A DNA stretch of 64,000 nucleotides from Pseudomonas pisciculturae (GCF_015461805.1 NZ_JACVZE010000001.1:496001-560000); one strand, 5' to 3'. Counted from the first letter of the stretch, positions 27,711-37,079 are shown. Notes: generated from the sequence alone by a model not told the origin. Translations and numbers: made by a program.

Positions 27711-29819
27711 ATGACCAAGACTCTCCACCACCGTGCCTGCCATCTGTGTGAAGCCATCTGTGGCCTGACCCTTGAAACCACTCAGGCCGAGGACGGTAGC
27801 CTGGCGATCACCTCGATCAAGGGCGACGCGCTGGACACGTTCAGCCGTGGGCATATCTGCCCCAAGGCCGTGGCCTTGCAAGACATCCAGAACGACCCGG
27901 ATCGCCTGCATCAACCGATGTTGCGGGTGGGGAGCGAATGGCAGCCGATTGCGTGGGAAGACGCCTTCGCGCTAGTCGCCGACCGGCTGGCCGACATTCA
28001 AGCGCGCCACGGGCAGAATGCGGTGGCGGTCTATCAGGGCAACCCCAGCGTGCACAACTACGGGCTGATGACTCACAGCAACTACTTCCTTGGCCTGCTC
28101 AAGACGCGAAACCGGTTTTCCGCGACTTCGGTGGACCAACTGCCTCATCACCTCACCAGTCATTTGATGTACGGCCATGGCCTGTTGTTGCCGATCCCGG
28201 ATATCGACCACACCGACTTTATGTTGATCCTGGGCGGTAACCCGTTGGCGTCCAATGGCAGCATCATGACCGTGCCCGATGTGGAGAAGCGTCTCAAGGC
28301 CATCCAGGCCCGTGGCGGCAAAGTGGTGGTGGTCGACCCTCGGCGAAGCGAGACCGCAGCGATGGCTGATCAGCATCTGTTTGTACGCCCCGGTGGCGAT
28401 GCAGCGCTGTTGTTCGGCGTGCTCAACACCCTGTTCAGCGAGAACCTGACGCGAGACAGTCATCTGCCGGTGGAAGGTCTTGATGAGGTGCGGGGTGCGA
28501 TTGCCGGGTTTACCGCTGAGGCCATGAGCCGCCAATGCGCGATTCCGGCTGAGCAGATTCGCCAATTGGCTCGGGACTTTGCCGCCGCTGACAAGGCCGT
28601 TTGCTACGGGCGTATGGGGGTGTCTACGCAGGCGTTCGGCACCCTGTGTCACTGGCTGGTGCAATTGATCAACCTGGTCACCGGCAATCTGGACCGTGTC
28701 GGCGGCGCGTTATGCACTACGCCAGCGGTGGACCTGGTGGCGTCCACCGGCGGAGGGCATTTCAATCGTTGGCAGAGTCGGGTTTCCGGGCGTCCGGAAT
28801 ACGGTGGCGAGTTGCCTGTGTCGGCGCTGGCTGAGGAAATGCTGACCGAGGGTGAAGGGCAAATCCGCGCGCTGGTGACGGTGGCTGGCAACCCGGTGCT
28901 TTCTACGCCGAACGGTCGTCAGCTGGAACAGGCACTGGACGGACTGGAGTTCATGGTCAGCGTCGATCTCTATATCAACGAGACCACGCGTTATGCCGAC
29001 TTGATCCTGCCGTCCACGTCGGCACTGGAAAACGATCACTACGACACAACGTTCAATATGTTCGCGGTGCGCAATGTCACCCGTTTTAATCGCGCCATCC
29101 TGCCCAAACCGCAAGGCGCGCTGCATGACTGGGAGATTTTCGTCGGCCTGGCCAAGGCGTTTGCAGCGCAGACGAGTGTGGCGCTCAAACCGACGATGGC
29201 GCCGGCGCAGATGATCGACTTCGGGCTGCGGGCCGGGGTGTACGGGGATGCGTCTGAGCATAAGCTGTCGGTCGCGATGCTGGCAGATCACCCCCATGGT
29301 GTGGACCTGGGGCCCTTGAAAGCTAACCTCAGTGAGCGCCTGAAAACCGCCGATGGCAAAGTGCAGGCAGCGCCATCGGTGATCCTCGCTGACCTCGTGC
29401 GTTTTGCTGCGCAGCCGATGCCTGTAGCCGACGAACTGCTGCTGATCGGCCGTCGACATGTGCGCAGCAATAATTCCTGGATGCATAACTATCACCGTTT
29501 GGTGAAGGGCAAGCCTCGGCATCAGTTGCTCATGCATCCCGATGATCTGGCCAGTCGGCAGTTGAGTGATGGCCAGCGTGTACGGGTAAGTTCACGCATT
29601 GGCATGATCGAGGTCGAAGTGGTCGCCAGCCTGGACATGATGCCCGGCGTGGTCAGCCTGCCCCACGGGTGGGGCCATGGCCGGGCGGGGGTACAGATGA
29701 GCATTGCCAGCGCTCAACCGGGCGCGAGTGCCAATGACTTGACCGACGAGCGGCAGCTGGACGAGTTGTCGGGCAACGCCGCACTCAACGGCGTGCCGGT
29801 GCAGGTAGCAGCCGCCTGA
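27711..29819 (+). CDS. molybdopterin oxidoreductase (formate dehydrogenase-like)
   Basis: 702 residues of the DMSO reductase superfamily. N-terminal 4Fe-4S ligands C10, C13, C17 and C50 are followed by CPK, then the MGD-binding domains (GGNPLASNGS, VDPRRSETA, GRMGVSTQAFG) and a C-terminal molydopterin-dinucleotide domain (VRSNNSWMHNYHRL, SLPHGWGHG). No Tat signal is present, so it should be cytoplasmic. No dedicated partner subunit is adjacent, and the substrate cannot be assigned. AATAAAGAG precedes the ATG. Confidence 0.85.
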   Translation: MTKTLHHRACHLCEAICGLTLETTQAEDGSLAITSIKGDALDTFSRGHICPKAVALQDIQNDPDRLHQPMLRVGSEWQPIAWEDAFALVADRLADIQARHGQNAVAVYQGNPSVHNYGLMTHSNYFLGLLKTRNRFSATSVDQLPHHLTSHLMYGHGLLLPIPDIDHTDFMLILGGNPLASNGSIMTVPDVEKRLKAIQARGGKVVVVDPRRSETAAMADQHLFVRPGGDAALLFGVLNTLFSENLTRDSHLPVEGLDEVRGAIAGFTAEAMSRQCAIPAEQIRQLARDFAAADKAVCYGRMGVSTQAFGTLCHWLVQLINLVTGNLDRVGGALCTTPAVDLVASTGGGHFNRWQSRVSGRPEYGGELPVSALAEEMLTEGEGQIRALVTVAGNPVLSTPNGRQLEQALDGLEFMVSVDLYINETTRYADLILPSTSALENDHYDTTFNMFAVRNVTRFNRAILPKPQGALHDWEIFVGLAKAFAAQTSVALKPTMAPAQMIDFGLRAGVYGDASEHKLSVAMLADHPHGVDLGPLKANLSERLKTADGKVQAAPSVILADLVRFAAQPMPVADELLLIGRRHVRSNNSWMHNYHRLVKGKPRHQLLMHPDDLASRQLSDGQRVRVSSRIGMIEVEVVASLDMMPGVVSLPHGWGHGRAGVQMSIASAQPGASANDLTDERQLDELSGNAALNGVPVQVAAA

Positions 29820-29896
29820 GCACCGCGCTGGAATTTTGCGTTACAATGCGCCACCGTGCCGACCTGTGAGTCGCAAAGTTCCAGCCGAGGTGTTCC

Positions 29897-30235
29897 ATGG
29901 ATATCATCGAAACGATCAAAGAGCAGATTGCTGCCAACACCATTCTGCTTTACATGAAGGGCGCGCCAAACGCTCCTCAGTGCGGTTTCTCCGCGAAGGC
30001 GTCCCAGGCGATCATGGCGTGCGGCGAGAAGTTCGCTTACGTGGATATCCTGCAAAACCCGGAAATCCGCGCCAACCTGCCAAAGTACGCCAACTGGCCG
30101 ACTTTCCCACAACTGTGGGTTGCCGGTGAGCTGGTGGGTGGTAGCGACATCATCGTTGAGATGGCGGCTGATGGTTCGCTGCAAACGCTGATCAAAGACG
30201 CAGCGGCAAACGCGGCAGCCAAGACTGACGCTTGA
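29897..30235 (+). CDS. grxD: monothiol glutaredoxin
   Basis: 112 residues with the CGFS active site (APQCGFSAKA) and glutathione-binding WPTFPQLWV and GGSDI. GrxD proteins hold a bridging 2Fe-2S cluster and pass it to other proteins, often with BolA. It lies beside bacterioferritin and Bfd, forming an iron-handling cluster, and ends at a strong bidirectional terminator. Confidence 0.95.
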   Translation: MDIIETIKEQIAANTILLYMKGAPNAPQCGFSAKASQAIMACGEKFAYVDILQNPEIRANLPKYANWPTFPQLWVAGELVGGSDIIVEMAADGSLQTLIKDAAANAAAKTDA

Positions 30236-30247
30236 TTCGCGTGCAAT

Positions 30248-30284
30248 AAAAAGCCCCGCTTCTCGTGAGAGAGCGGGGCTTTTT
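30248..30284 (+). terminator. bidirectional terminator between grxD and bfr
   Basis: AAAAAGCCCCGCT and AGCGGGGCTTTTT form a 13-bp stem over an 11-base loop, with U-runs on both strands. It serves the convergent grxD and bfr genes. Confidence 0.92.
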
Positions 30285-30304
30285 TGTACCTGTGTGCTGA
30301 GGGC

Positions 30305-30775
30305 TTACTCGCCCATCTGCGATTGCAGGTAGTTTTCCAGGCTGACTTTGTCGATCAGGCCCAGTTGGGTTTCCAGCCAGTCGATGTGTTCTTCCTGGTC
30401 TTCGAGGATGTCTTCCAGCAACTCACGGCTGCCGAAATCGCCCTTGGTTTCGCAATGAGCGATGGCGGCCTTGAGGTCGCTGTGGCTCTTGTGCTCGAAC
30501 TTCAGGTCGCTGCTGATCATTTCCTGGGTGTGTTCGCCGATGTTCAGCTTGCCCAGGTCTTGTACGTTCGGCAGGCCTTCGAGGAACAGGATGCGCTTGA
30601 TCAGCGCGTCGGCGTCTTTCATGGCCTTGATGGATTCTTTGTATTCACGCTTGCCCAGCTTTTCCAGGCCCCAATCGTCATACATGCGCGCATGCAGGAA
30701 GTACTGATTGATCGCGACCAGTTCATTGGCAAGGATTTTGTTGAGTTGCTGGATGACTGAGATGTCGCCTTTCAT
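30305..30775 (-). CDS. bfr: bacterioferritin, heme-type subunit with altered ferroxidase site
   Basis: 156 residues, bacterioferritin fold. Heme-ligand Met52 is present. Of the six usual ferroxidase ligands, Glu18, Glu94 and His130 remain, but position 51 is Ala, 54 is Asp and 127 is Gln, so the di-iron site should be defective. P. putida has alpha (ferroxidase) and beta (heme) bacterioferritin subunits; this looks like the beta type and would need a partner encoded elsewhere. Bfd, the ferredoxin that releases iron through the heme, is encoded 200 bases upstream. Confidence 0.9.
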   Translation of the reverse strand: MKGDISVIQQLNKILANELVAINQYFLHARMYDDWGLEKLGKREYKESIKAMKDADALIKRILFLEGLPNVQDLGKLNIGEHTQEMISSDLKFEHKSHSDLKAAIAHCETKGDFGSRELLEDILEDQEEHIDWLETQLGLIDKVSLENYLQSQMGE

Positions 30776-30937
30776 GACTGGGGTCCTGCCCTGTAATCGC
30801 TGTGTATGGGCGGAGTTTGAGCGGCCAAAACCCTAGTGTCAAACCTAAGTTATTGAATAATAAATGAAAATTAATCGGAATAAGAATGTTTGTGTTCCGC
30901 GTCTTGAAGCTAACTAATTGAATTACTGGCATAAAAA

Positions 30938-30958
30938 AACCGGACTCGAAGTCCGGTT
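30938..30958 (-). terminator. terminator after bfd
   Basis: AACCGGACT-CGA-AGTCCGGTT, a perfect 9-bp stem with a three-base loop; on the minus strand it is followed by a run of seven T. It ends the bfd transcript 18 bases past the stop and separates it from bfr. Confidence 0.88.
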
Positions 30959-30975
30959 CTTTAAAACACGCCAAA

Positions 30976-31194
30976 TTAAGCGTGTGTAAATTCTGCTGAA
31001 TAGGGGAGCGCGGCCTGGGCTGTCTGCAGCTGCGTCAGGGTTTCCCGTACCACTTGCTTGGCTAGGCAAGCACATTTACCGCACTGGCTGGCAACGCCGG
31101 TGGTTTCACGTACTTCCTTGTAGCTGCAGCAACCTTCGTAGATTGCTTCGCGGATTTGTCCGTCGGTGACGCCAGTACAGAGGCACACATACAT
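30976..31194 (-). CDS. bfd: bacterioferritin-associated ferredoxin
   Basis: 72 residues. [2Fe-2S] ligands C4, C6, C38 and C41 in the order of Bfd (MYVCLC ... QCGKCAC). Bfd docks at the bacterioferritin heme and supplies electrons to mobilise stored iron, itself reduced by Fpr, whose gene is at 56040. A Fur box upstream implies induction when iron is scarce. Confidence 0.95.
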   Translation of the reverse strand: MYVCLCTGVTDGQIREAIYEGCCSYKEVRETTGVASQCGKCACLAKQVVRETLTQLQTAQAALPYSAEFTHA

Positions 31195-31248
31195 AAGGGA
31201 GAACCGTCGCGGGTTTAAGGCTTAAGTGCGATGGATCTTAATGTTAAC

Positions 31249-31261
31249 GAGAATGATTGTC
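31249..31261 (-). promoter_or_regulatory. Fur box upstream of bfd
   Basis: GAGAAT-G-ATTGTC is a 6-1-6 inverted pair matching GATAAT-n-ATTATC at 10 of 12 positions. It lies 55 bases before the bfd ATG, where Fur would repress in iron-rich cells. Confidence 0.65.
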
Positions 31262-31437
31262 AAAGTAGATTCGTAGGGTATTGGCCAGTAAAGCGCCCTC
31301 ACTGACGAACGGTTTTTTCAGTGTATGATGGTCGGTCTTCACGAAGCGTGACTGCGTCACAGGGCTGTCGCTTATACACGGCAGACTGGGAGCAGTCCTT
31401 TTACTTCAATCGTCACCCTTACATCAGGAGATACCCA

Positions 31438-32040
31438 ATGAGCGTACTCGTCGGCAAACAAGCCCCGGATTTCGACGTACCTGCCGTCCTCGGCAATGGC
31501 GAAATCGTAGACAGCTTCAAACTGTCTGAAGCCATCAAAGGCAAATACGGCCTGGTGTTCTTCTACCCGCTGGACTTCACCTTCGTGTGCCCTTCGGAGC
31601 TGATCGCTCTGGACCACCGCATGGACGATTTCAAGGCGCGCAACGTTGAAGTGGTAGCGGTCTCCATCGACTCCCATTTCACCCACAACGCCTGGCGTAA
31701 CACCGCCATCAATGATGGCGGCATCGGCAAAGTCAAATACACCATGGCTGCCGACCTGAAACACGAAATTGCCAAGGCCTACGACGTTGAGTCCGAAGGC
31801 GGCGTGGCTTTCCGCGGCGCGTTCCTGATCGACGACAAAGGCGTTGTGCGCTCCCAGATCGTTAACGACCTGCCACTGGGCCGTAACATGGAAGAGCTGA
31901 TCCGCCTGGTCGACGCCCTGCAATTCCACGAAGAGCACGGCGAAGTTTGCCCAGCCAACTGGAAAAAAGGCGACAAAGGCATGAACGCTTCGCCAGAAGG
32001 CGTTGCGGCTTACCTGACCGAGAACGCTGGCAAGCTGTAA
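31438..32040 (+). CDS. 2-Cys peroxiredoxin (AhpC/Prx1 type)
   Basis: 200 residues. Peroxidatic Cys51 in FYPLDFTFVCPSEL and resolving Cys in HGEVCPANWKKG near the C-terminus, with the YF-like tail replaced by AYLTENAGKL. It reduces hydrogen peroxide and organic peroxides in the cytoplasm. AGGAG precedes the ATG at 31438. No ahpF is adjacent, so the reductant is probably thioredoxin. Divergent from bfd, within an iron/oxidative-stress neighbourhood. Confidence 0.92.
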   Translation: MSVLVGKQAPDFDVPAVLGNGEIVDSFKLSEAIKGKYGLVFFYPLDFTFVCPSELIALDHRMDDFKARNVEVVAVSIDSHFTHNAWRNTAINDGGIGKVKYTMAADLKHEIAKAYDVESEGGVAFRGAFLIDDKGVVRSQIVNDLPLGRNMEELIRLVDALQFHEEHGEVCPANWKKGDKGMNASPEGVAAYLTENAGKL

Positions 32041-32056
32041 GCCAGAATCGCGGTAC

Positions 32057-32088
32057 AAAAAAACCGGCCTGAGATGGCCGGTTTTTTT
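32057..32088 (+). terminator. terminator after the peroxiredoxin gene
   Basis: AAAACCGGCC-TGAGAT-GGCCGGTTTT with a following run of T. Strong rho-independent terminator 16 bases past the stop. Confidence 0.92.
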
Positions 32089-32122
32089 ATGCTCACAATA
32101 TTGCTGGCGACGCTTGATTCAT

Positions 32123-32329
32123 GTGGGAGGGGGCTTGCCAGTCAGTTAAGGCGAACACTGTACCTGTGGCGAGGGAGCTTGCTCCCGCTGGGTCGCGAAG
32201 CGGCCCCGCTCTTTGTATAAAAGAATGGGACTGCTGCGCAGTTCAGCGAGAGCAAGCTCCCTCGCCACTGGTTACTTTTTAGCCGTTTCGCCTCTTAACT
32301 GACTGGCATTAGGGCAAGCCCCGTCTCAC
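32123..32329. repeat. nested REPIN: one REP pair inside another
   Basis: The outer arms are GTGGGAGGGGGCTTGCC (32123) and GGCAAGCCCCGTCTCAC (ending 32329). Inside them AGTCAGTTAAGGCGAA (32140-32155) faces its near-complement (32287-32304). Within this lies a complete second REPIN of another class, 32166-32268 (GTGGCGAGGGAGCTTGCTCC ... CTCCCTCGCCAC). The rnt stop codon lies two bases past the outer arm. Confidence 0.85.
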
Positions 32330-32330
32330 A

Positions 32331-33005
32331 TCAGTCGCCGAAATCTTCCCAACCGCCCATCTGTTTCCAACGATTGACGATGCCGCAGAACAGGTCGGCC
32401 GTCTTTTCAGTGTCGTAGCGGGCCGAGTGGGCCTCGCGACCGTCAAAGTCGATACCGGCTGCCTGGCACGCCTTGGCCAATACGGTCTGGCCATAAGCCA
32501 AGCCAGCCAGGGTGGCAGTGTCAAAGCTGGAAAACGGGTGGAACGGGTTGCGCTTCATGTCCAACCGCGCCACGGCGGCGTTCAGGAAGCCCAGGTCGAA
32601 GCTGCTGTTATGGCCCACCAGGATTGCGCGTTTGCAACCATTGGCCTTCAACGCCTTGCGTACGCCACGGAAGATGTCAGTCAGCGCTGCTTCTTCACTC
32701 ACTGCCATGCGCAGCGGGTGATCGAGCTTGATCCCGGTGAACTCCAGGGCAGCAGCTTCGATGTTGGCGCCTTCAAATGGCTCGACGCGGAAGAAGTGGG
32801 TGTGTTCTGGATACACAAAGCCCTGTTCGTCCATGCCGATGGTGGTCGCGGCAATTTCCAGCAGTGCGTCGGTGGCGCAATTGAAACCGCCGGTTTCTAC
32901 GTCAATGACGACAGGCAGGTAGCCGCGGAAACGTTCGGCCATCGGGTGACGCGAACCACCCCCACCGCCGTGCTCCTGTTCGTCGTCGTAATGGTCTTCA
33001 CTCAC
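32331..33005 (-). CDS. rnt: ribonuclease T
   Basis: 224 residues, DEDDh exonuclease. Exo [12 protein letters not shown], Exo [13 protein letters not shown], Exo [13 protein letters not shown]. It trims 3' ends of tRNA and other stable RNAs. The start is GTG at 33005, overlapping the pyrC stop (GTGA) with GGAGGAAAG in front. The N-terminal ~20 residues (acidic, then five Gly) are an extension before the catalytic domain. Confidence 0.95.
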   Translation of the reverse strand: MSEDHYDDEQEHGGGGGSRHPMAERFRGYLPVVIDVETGGFNCATDALLEIAATTIGMDEQGFVYPEHTHFFRVEPFEGANIEAAALEFTGIKLDHPLRMAVSEEAALTDIFRGVRKALKANGCKRAILVGHNSSFDLGFLNAAVARLDMKRNPFHPFSSFDTATLAGLAYGQTVLAKACQAAGIDFDGREAHSARYDTEKTADLFCGIVNRWKQMGGWEDFGD

Positions 33006-34048
33006 TTGCTTTCCTCCAGCAGGCGCCAGCGCAGTGTTTCACCGGCGCGCAGCGGGATAACAGTCAGCTCGCCAAACGGCAGGCTGGCAGGGGCGGTCCA
33101 GTCTTCACGAACCAGGGTAATGCGATCGGTATTCGCCGGCAGGCCGTAGAAGCGCGGGCCGTTGAGGCTGGCGAAACCTTCAAGCTTGTCCAGGGCGTTG
33201 CGTTGTTCGAACGCTTCGGCATACAGCTCAATGGCCGCAAAAGCGGTGTAGCAACCGGCACAGCCACACGCGGCTTCTTTGGCGTGCTGGGCGTGGGGCG
33301 CCGAGTCGGTACCCAGGAAGAACTTCGGGTTGCCGCTGGTGGCGGCATCCAGCAGTGCCACCTGGTGGGTGTTGCGCTTGAGGATCGGCAAGCAGTAGAA
33401 GTGCGGCCGAATCCCGCCCACCAGCATGTGGTTGCGGTTGTACAGCAGGTGATGCGCAGTGATCGTTGCGCCGACGTTGGCCGAAGCCTCAGTCACGAAC
33501 TCTACGGCGTCACGCGTGGTGATGTGCTCGAACACCACCTTGAGGGTCGGGAACAGCTCGACCACCCGGCGCATATGCTCGTCGATGAAGATCTTCTCGC
33601 GATCGAAAACATCGACATCGCCACGGGTGACTTCACCGTGGATCAGCAGCGGCATGCCGACTTCGGCCATGGCTTCGATGGCGGGCAGGATCTTGTCGAT
33701 ACTGGTCACGCCGGAATCGGAGTTGGTGGTCGCGCCCGCCGGGTACAGCTTGGCGGCGTGCACATAGCCGCTGGCCTTGGCTTCGCGAATCTCTTCGGGC
33801 TGGGTGCGGTCTGTGAGGTAAAGCACCATCAACGGTTCGAAGCGGCTGCCGGCCGGGCGCGCAGCGAGAATTCGCTGGCGATAGGCGTCGGCTTCAGCGG
33901 CATTACGCACCGGAGGTACCAGGTTAGGCATGATGATGGCGCGGCCAAACGTGCGCGCTACATCGGCCACGGTTTGGGGCAACGCAGCACCATCGCGAAG
34001 ATGAATATGCCAGTCGTCGGGACGCAGCAGGGTCAGGCGGTCGGACAT
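33002..34048 (-). CDS. pyrC: dihydroorotase
   Basis: 348 residues, class II dihydroorotase. [10 protein letters not shown] holds the two metal His, [13 protein letters not shown] the carboxylated Lys, LIHGEV and FEHITT further His ligands, and TDSAPH the catalytic Asp. It cyclises carbamoyl-aspartate in pyrimidine synthesis. The start at 34048 is where homology begins. It is translationally coupled to rnt. Confidence 0.95.
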   Translation of the reverse strand: MSDRLTLLRPDDWHIHLRDGAALPQTVADVARTFGRAIIMPNLVPPVRNAAEADAYRQRILAARPAGSRFEPLMVLYLTDRTQPEEIREAKASGYVHAAKLYPAGATTNSDSGVTSIDKILPAIEAMAEVGMPLLIHGEVTRGDVDVFDREKIFIDEHMRRVVELFPTLKVVFEHITTRDAVEFVTEASANVGATITAHHLLYNRNHMLVGGIRPHFYCLPILKRNTHQVALLDAATSGNPKFFLGTDSAPHAQHAKEAACGCAGCYTAFAAIELYAEAFEQRNALDKLEGFASLNGPRFYGLPANTDRITLVREDWTAPASLPFGELTVIPLRAGETLRWRLLEESK

Positions 34049-34114
34049 TGGGGATTCCAGGCGGGTCAATCTGGGGCGAATGCTACCGGAAAAGACTCTT
34101 GCAGGCACTCGCTA

Positions 34115-34141
34115 TCAAGTTTTGCAGGATGCATCCGATAG
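34115..34141 (+). promoter_or_regulatory. sigma28 (FliA) promoter of motY
   Basis: TCAAGTTT-N11-TCCGATAG closely matches the flagellar sigma28 consensus TAAAGTTT-N11-GCCGATAA. It lies 64 bases before the motY start, so motY is probably a late flagellar gene. Confidence 0.75.
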
Positions 34142-34204
34142 CCTTTTGTATGCCTTATCGATGTATGACGCTTTGAAGTGTTGTAGAAACCAGTGGAGCC
34201 TCCC

Positions 34205-35113
34205 GTGCGCCAGCAATATCTAGCCCTGCTCAGTGTGTTCGCCAGCCTGCCTGCGATGGCCCTCACGTTCCAGACACGTCTGGAGAATATTGAGTGGAAG
34301 GTAGAGGGCGACCAGTTCGAGTGCCGCCTGACCCAACCGATCACCGATTTTGGCTCGGGTGAGTTCGTGCGCCGGGCCGGTGAGCAGGCGACATTTCGTC
34401 TGAAAGCCTATAACGGTTCATTGGGTGCAGGTTCGGCGACCCTGTTGGCAGCCGCGGCCCCATGGCAGCCCGGTCGGGGCGATATCAACCTCGGTGCTGT
34501 GCGTGCGGGCAGTGGCGATGTACTGTTCAACAGCTCCCAGGCTCAGGCCGGGCGCCTGTTCAACGGCTTGCTGGAGGGCCGCAGCCCCACCGTGCGACAT
34601 TACGGGCGCCAAGGCGGCTACTCGGAAATCCGCCTGCTGCCGGTCAAGTTCAACAAGGCCTACAACGACTATCAACTGTGCACCGCCAAGCTGTTGCCGA
34701 TGAATTACGACCAGGTCAAACAGACCGAGGTGGGGTTTCCTGGCGGTGGCATCGAGTTGGATGCAGCGGCCAAGCAGAAACTGTCGGTGATCCTGGCATA
34801 CATGAAAGCCGATCCCACGGTTAACCATATCGAGCTCAATGGCCACTCTGACAACAGCGGTAATCGCCTGACCAACCGCGATGTCTCACGCCGACGTGCA
34901 CTGGCGGTCATGGACTACTTCAAGGCCAATGGTATTCAGGAGTCGCAGGTCACAATGCGTTTCCATGGTGAAAGCTATCCTTTGGCACCCAATACCAATG
35001 CGGCCAACCGGGCGCGCAACCGCCGGGTCAATATCCAGCTGGAACGGGTAGCAGCCCCCGAGAAACCGGCACCCCAAGCCACTGCGCCGAGCAACCCTGC
35101 GGCGACTTCCTAA
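34205..35113 (+). CDS. motY: flagellar stator-ring protein MotY
   Basis: 302 residues from GTG 34205, six bases after TGGAG. Signal peptide (MRQQYLALLSVFASLPAMA), an N-terminal MotY-specific domain, and a C-terminal OmpA-like peptidoglycan-binding domain (NHIELNGHSDNSG, NRDVSRRRALAVMDYF). MotY in Pseudomonas and Vibrio helps hold the stator around the basal body. The pyrC-motY-argG neighbourhood is the same as in P. aeruginosa. Confidence 0.9.
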   Translation: MRQQYLALLSVFASLPAMALTFQTRLENIEWKVEGDQFECRLTQPITDFGSGEFVRRAGEQATFRLKAYNGSLGAGSATLLAAAAPWQPGRGDINLGAVRAGSGDVLFNSSQAQAGRLFNGLLEGRSPTVRHYGRQGGYSEIRLLPVKFNKAYNDYQLCTAKLLPMNYDQVKQTEVGFPGGGIELDAAAKQKLSVILAYMKADPTVNHIELNGHSDNSGNRLTNRDVSRRRALAVMDYFKANGIQESQVTMRFHGESYPLAPNTNAANRARNRRVNIQLERVAAPEKPAPQATAPSNPAATS

Positions 35114-35146
35114 GGTGCGACCATCGGTCGCCCACTCGACATAATC

Positions 35147-35188
35147 TGTCGCTTTATCTTCATTTGCTGTCGCGCCCCTGTAATTTCG
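35147..35188 (+). promoter_or_regulatory. tandem ArgR operator of argG
   Basis: Two TGTCGC boxes lie exactly 21 bases apart (35147, 35168), as in the Pseudomonas ArgR site (TGTCGC-N8-AA-N5, repeated). The second has AA at the right place; the first has CA. A TAGAAT -10 lies at 35202, so the operator covers the -35 region and should repress argG with arginine. Confidence 0.7.
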
Positions 35189-35241
35189 CGGTTTTGGTCG
35201 GTAGAATCGACGCCTTTCCGTAAAACCCGTGGAGTGATGGC

Positions 35242-36459
35242 ATGGCCGACGTAAACAAGGTCGTTCTCGCGTATTCCGGCGGCCTGGACACTTCGGTGAT
35301 CCTCAAGTGGCTGCAGGATACTTATAACTGTGAAGTGGTGACCTTCACCGCTGACCTGGGTCAGGGCGAAGAGGTCGAACCTGCACGTGCCAAGGCGCAA
35401 GCCATGGGCGTGAAAGAGATCTACATTGACGACCTGCGCGAAGAATTCGTCCGCGATTTCGTTTTCCCGATGTTTCGCGCCAACACCGTCTACGAAGGCG
35501 AGTACCTGCTGGGTACTTCCATCGCACGTCCGCTGATCGCCAAGCGCTTGATCGAAATCGCCAACGAAACCGGCGCTGACGCCATTTCCCATGGCGCCAC
35601 CGGCAAGGGCAACGACCAGGTACGTTTCGAACTGGGCGCCTACGCCCTCAAGCCTGGCGTGAAAGTGATTGCCCCTTGGCGTGAATGGGACCTGCTGTCC
35701 CGTGAAAAGCTGATGGATTACGCTGAAAAGCACGCGATCCCAATCGAGCGTCACGGCAAGAAGAAGTCCCCGTACTCGATGGATGCCAACTTGCTGCACA
35801 TCTCCTATGAAGGCGGCGTGCTGGAAGATACTTGGACCGAGCACGAAGAAGACATGTGGAAATGGACCGTCTCCCCGGAGAACGCTCCAGACAAGGCGCA
35901 ATACCTGGAACTGACCTACCGTAACGGCGACATCGTCGCGCTGGACGGCGTCGAAATGACCCCGGCCACCGTGCTGGCGACCCTGAACCGTATCGGTGGC
36001 GAACACGGTATCGGCCGTCTCGACATCGTCGAGAACCGTTACGTGGGCATGAAGTCCCGTGGCTGCTACGAGACCCCAGGCGGCACCATCATGCTGCGCG
36101 CTCACCGCGCCATCGAGTCCATCACCCTGGACCGTGAAGTCGCTCACCTCAAAGATGAGCTGATGCCTAAGTACGCCAGCCTGATCTACACCGGCTACTG
36201 GTGGAGCCCTGAGCGCCTGATGCTGCAACAGATGATCGACGCTTCCCAGGCCCACGTAAACGGCGTTGTGCGCCTGAAGCTGTACAAGGGCAACGTGATC
36301 GTTACTGGTCGCAAGTCTGATGATTCGCTATTCGACGCCAATATCGCCACCTTCGAAGAAGATGGCGGCGCCTATAACCAGGCGGACGCGGCAGGCTTTA
36401 TCAAGTTGAACGCGTTGCGCATGCGCATTGCCGCCAACAAAGGTCGTTCGCTGTTCTAA
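35242..36459 (+). CDS. argG: argininosuccinate synthase
   Basis: 405 residues. N-terminal ATP-pyrophosphatase loop [15 protein letters not shown], and the family blocks [13 protein letters not shown] and [16 protein letters not shown]. It joins citrulline and aspartate, using ATP, in arginine synthesis. GGAG lies before the ATG. It is monocistronic, with an ArgR site upstream and a terminator downstream. Confidence 0.97.
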   Translation: MADVNKVVLAYSGGLDTSVILKWLQDTYNCEVVTFTADLGQGEEVEPARAKAQAMGVKEIYIDDLREEFVRDFVFPMFRANTVYEGEYLLGTSIARPLIAKRLIEIANETGADAISHGATGKGNDQVRFELGAYALKPGVKVIAPWREWDLLSREKLMDYAEKHAIPIERHGKKKSPYSMDANLLHISYEGGVLEDTWTEHEEDMWKWTVSPENAPDKAQYLELTYRNGDIVALDGVEMTPATVLATLNRIGGEHGIGRLDIVENRYVGMKSRGCYETPGGTIMLRAHRAIESITLDREVAHLKDELMPKYASLIYTGYWWSPERLMLQQMIDASQAHVNGVVRLKLYKGNVIVTGRKSDDSLFDANIATFEEDGGAYNQADAAGFIKLNALRMRIAANKGRSLF

Positions 36460-36480
36460 GTATCAGCGCGTTGTGAAAAG

Positions 36481-36510
36481 TGGCCCCTTGTTCAAGGGGC
36501 CATTTTTTTT
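36481..36510 (+). terminator. terminator after argG
   Basis: TGGCCCCTTG-TT-CAAGGGGCCA followed by eight T. Strong stem with tight loop, 21 bases past the stop. Confidence 0.92.
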
Positions 36511-36916
36511 GCCTGTGAATTTATAAGGGGGGTGTTTATAACGGTTAAACATGTGTAGGTGCTTTCTGTCAGAAATAATCACGGTTGTGGTTTCTAGCGA
36601 GTTTTTATTAAAAACCTGCAGCGTTGGAATAATTTTTTACAGCTGTATAGGAACTAGTCTTACAGAAAATTCACTCATACGGGTACGGCAAATATATAAA
36701 ACGCTGAATAGTCTGTAGGAATTAAGGATGTAAGTGGATATGTTTAATGGAACTAAAATCGCTGTGGTTTACCCATCTGGTTTCTCGCTCACAGGAAGGA
36801 GGCAAGGGGTGTTTCCTGATAGTTGTGTGCGGCACGTTCACCCAGCCCCTCATGCCTTAGGGATATTTCACTCAAAATATGTAAGCCTCCGGAAAGGTCT
36901 GAAAGGCTGCATAAAA
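36511..36916 (+). other. AT-rich intergenic stretch upstream of the LuxR-type regulator
   Basis: Clearly lower in GC than its surroundings, with T and A runs. CTGTA-N13-TACAG (36643-36665) is an inverted pair and a related CTGTAGGAATTAAGG...GTAAG follows at about 36713; these could be sites for the downstream regulator. An open frame from 36734 covers part of it but has no homology signs, and only its last 37 codons look protein-like. Confidence 0.4.
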
Positions 36917-37030
36917 ATGAATACGCCAGAGTTGGTGTTTTTTTGTAGGGCAATTCTCTTATCTTTGTGGGGTGGGTCTCTGCTTGCTGTTGCTTGGGGG
37001 GGAATGCTATGCCAACTAGGAAACGACTAG
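36917..37030 (+). CDS. possible small membrane protein (37 aa)
   Basis: From ATG 36917: MNTPELVFF, then a single hydrophobic helix (AILLSLWGGSLLAVAWGG) and a short tail. No convincing ribosome-binding site is seen and no family is recognised. It ends 49 bases before the response regulator and reads the same way, so it may be a small partner or a leader peptide. It may also be chance coding; confidence is low. Confidence 0.25.
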   Translation: MNTPELVFFCRAILLSLWGGSLLAVAWGGMLCQLGND

Positions 37031-37079
37031 GCTATTGTGCTTGCTCTAAATAATTCGAACAGCGAAATTGGACTTTCTC

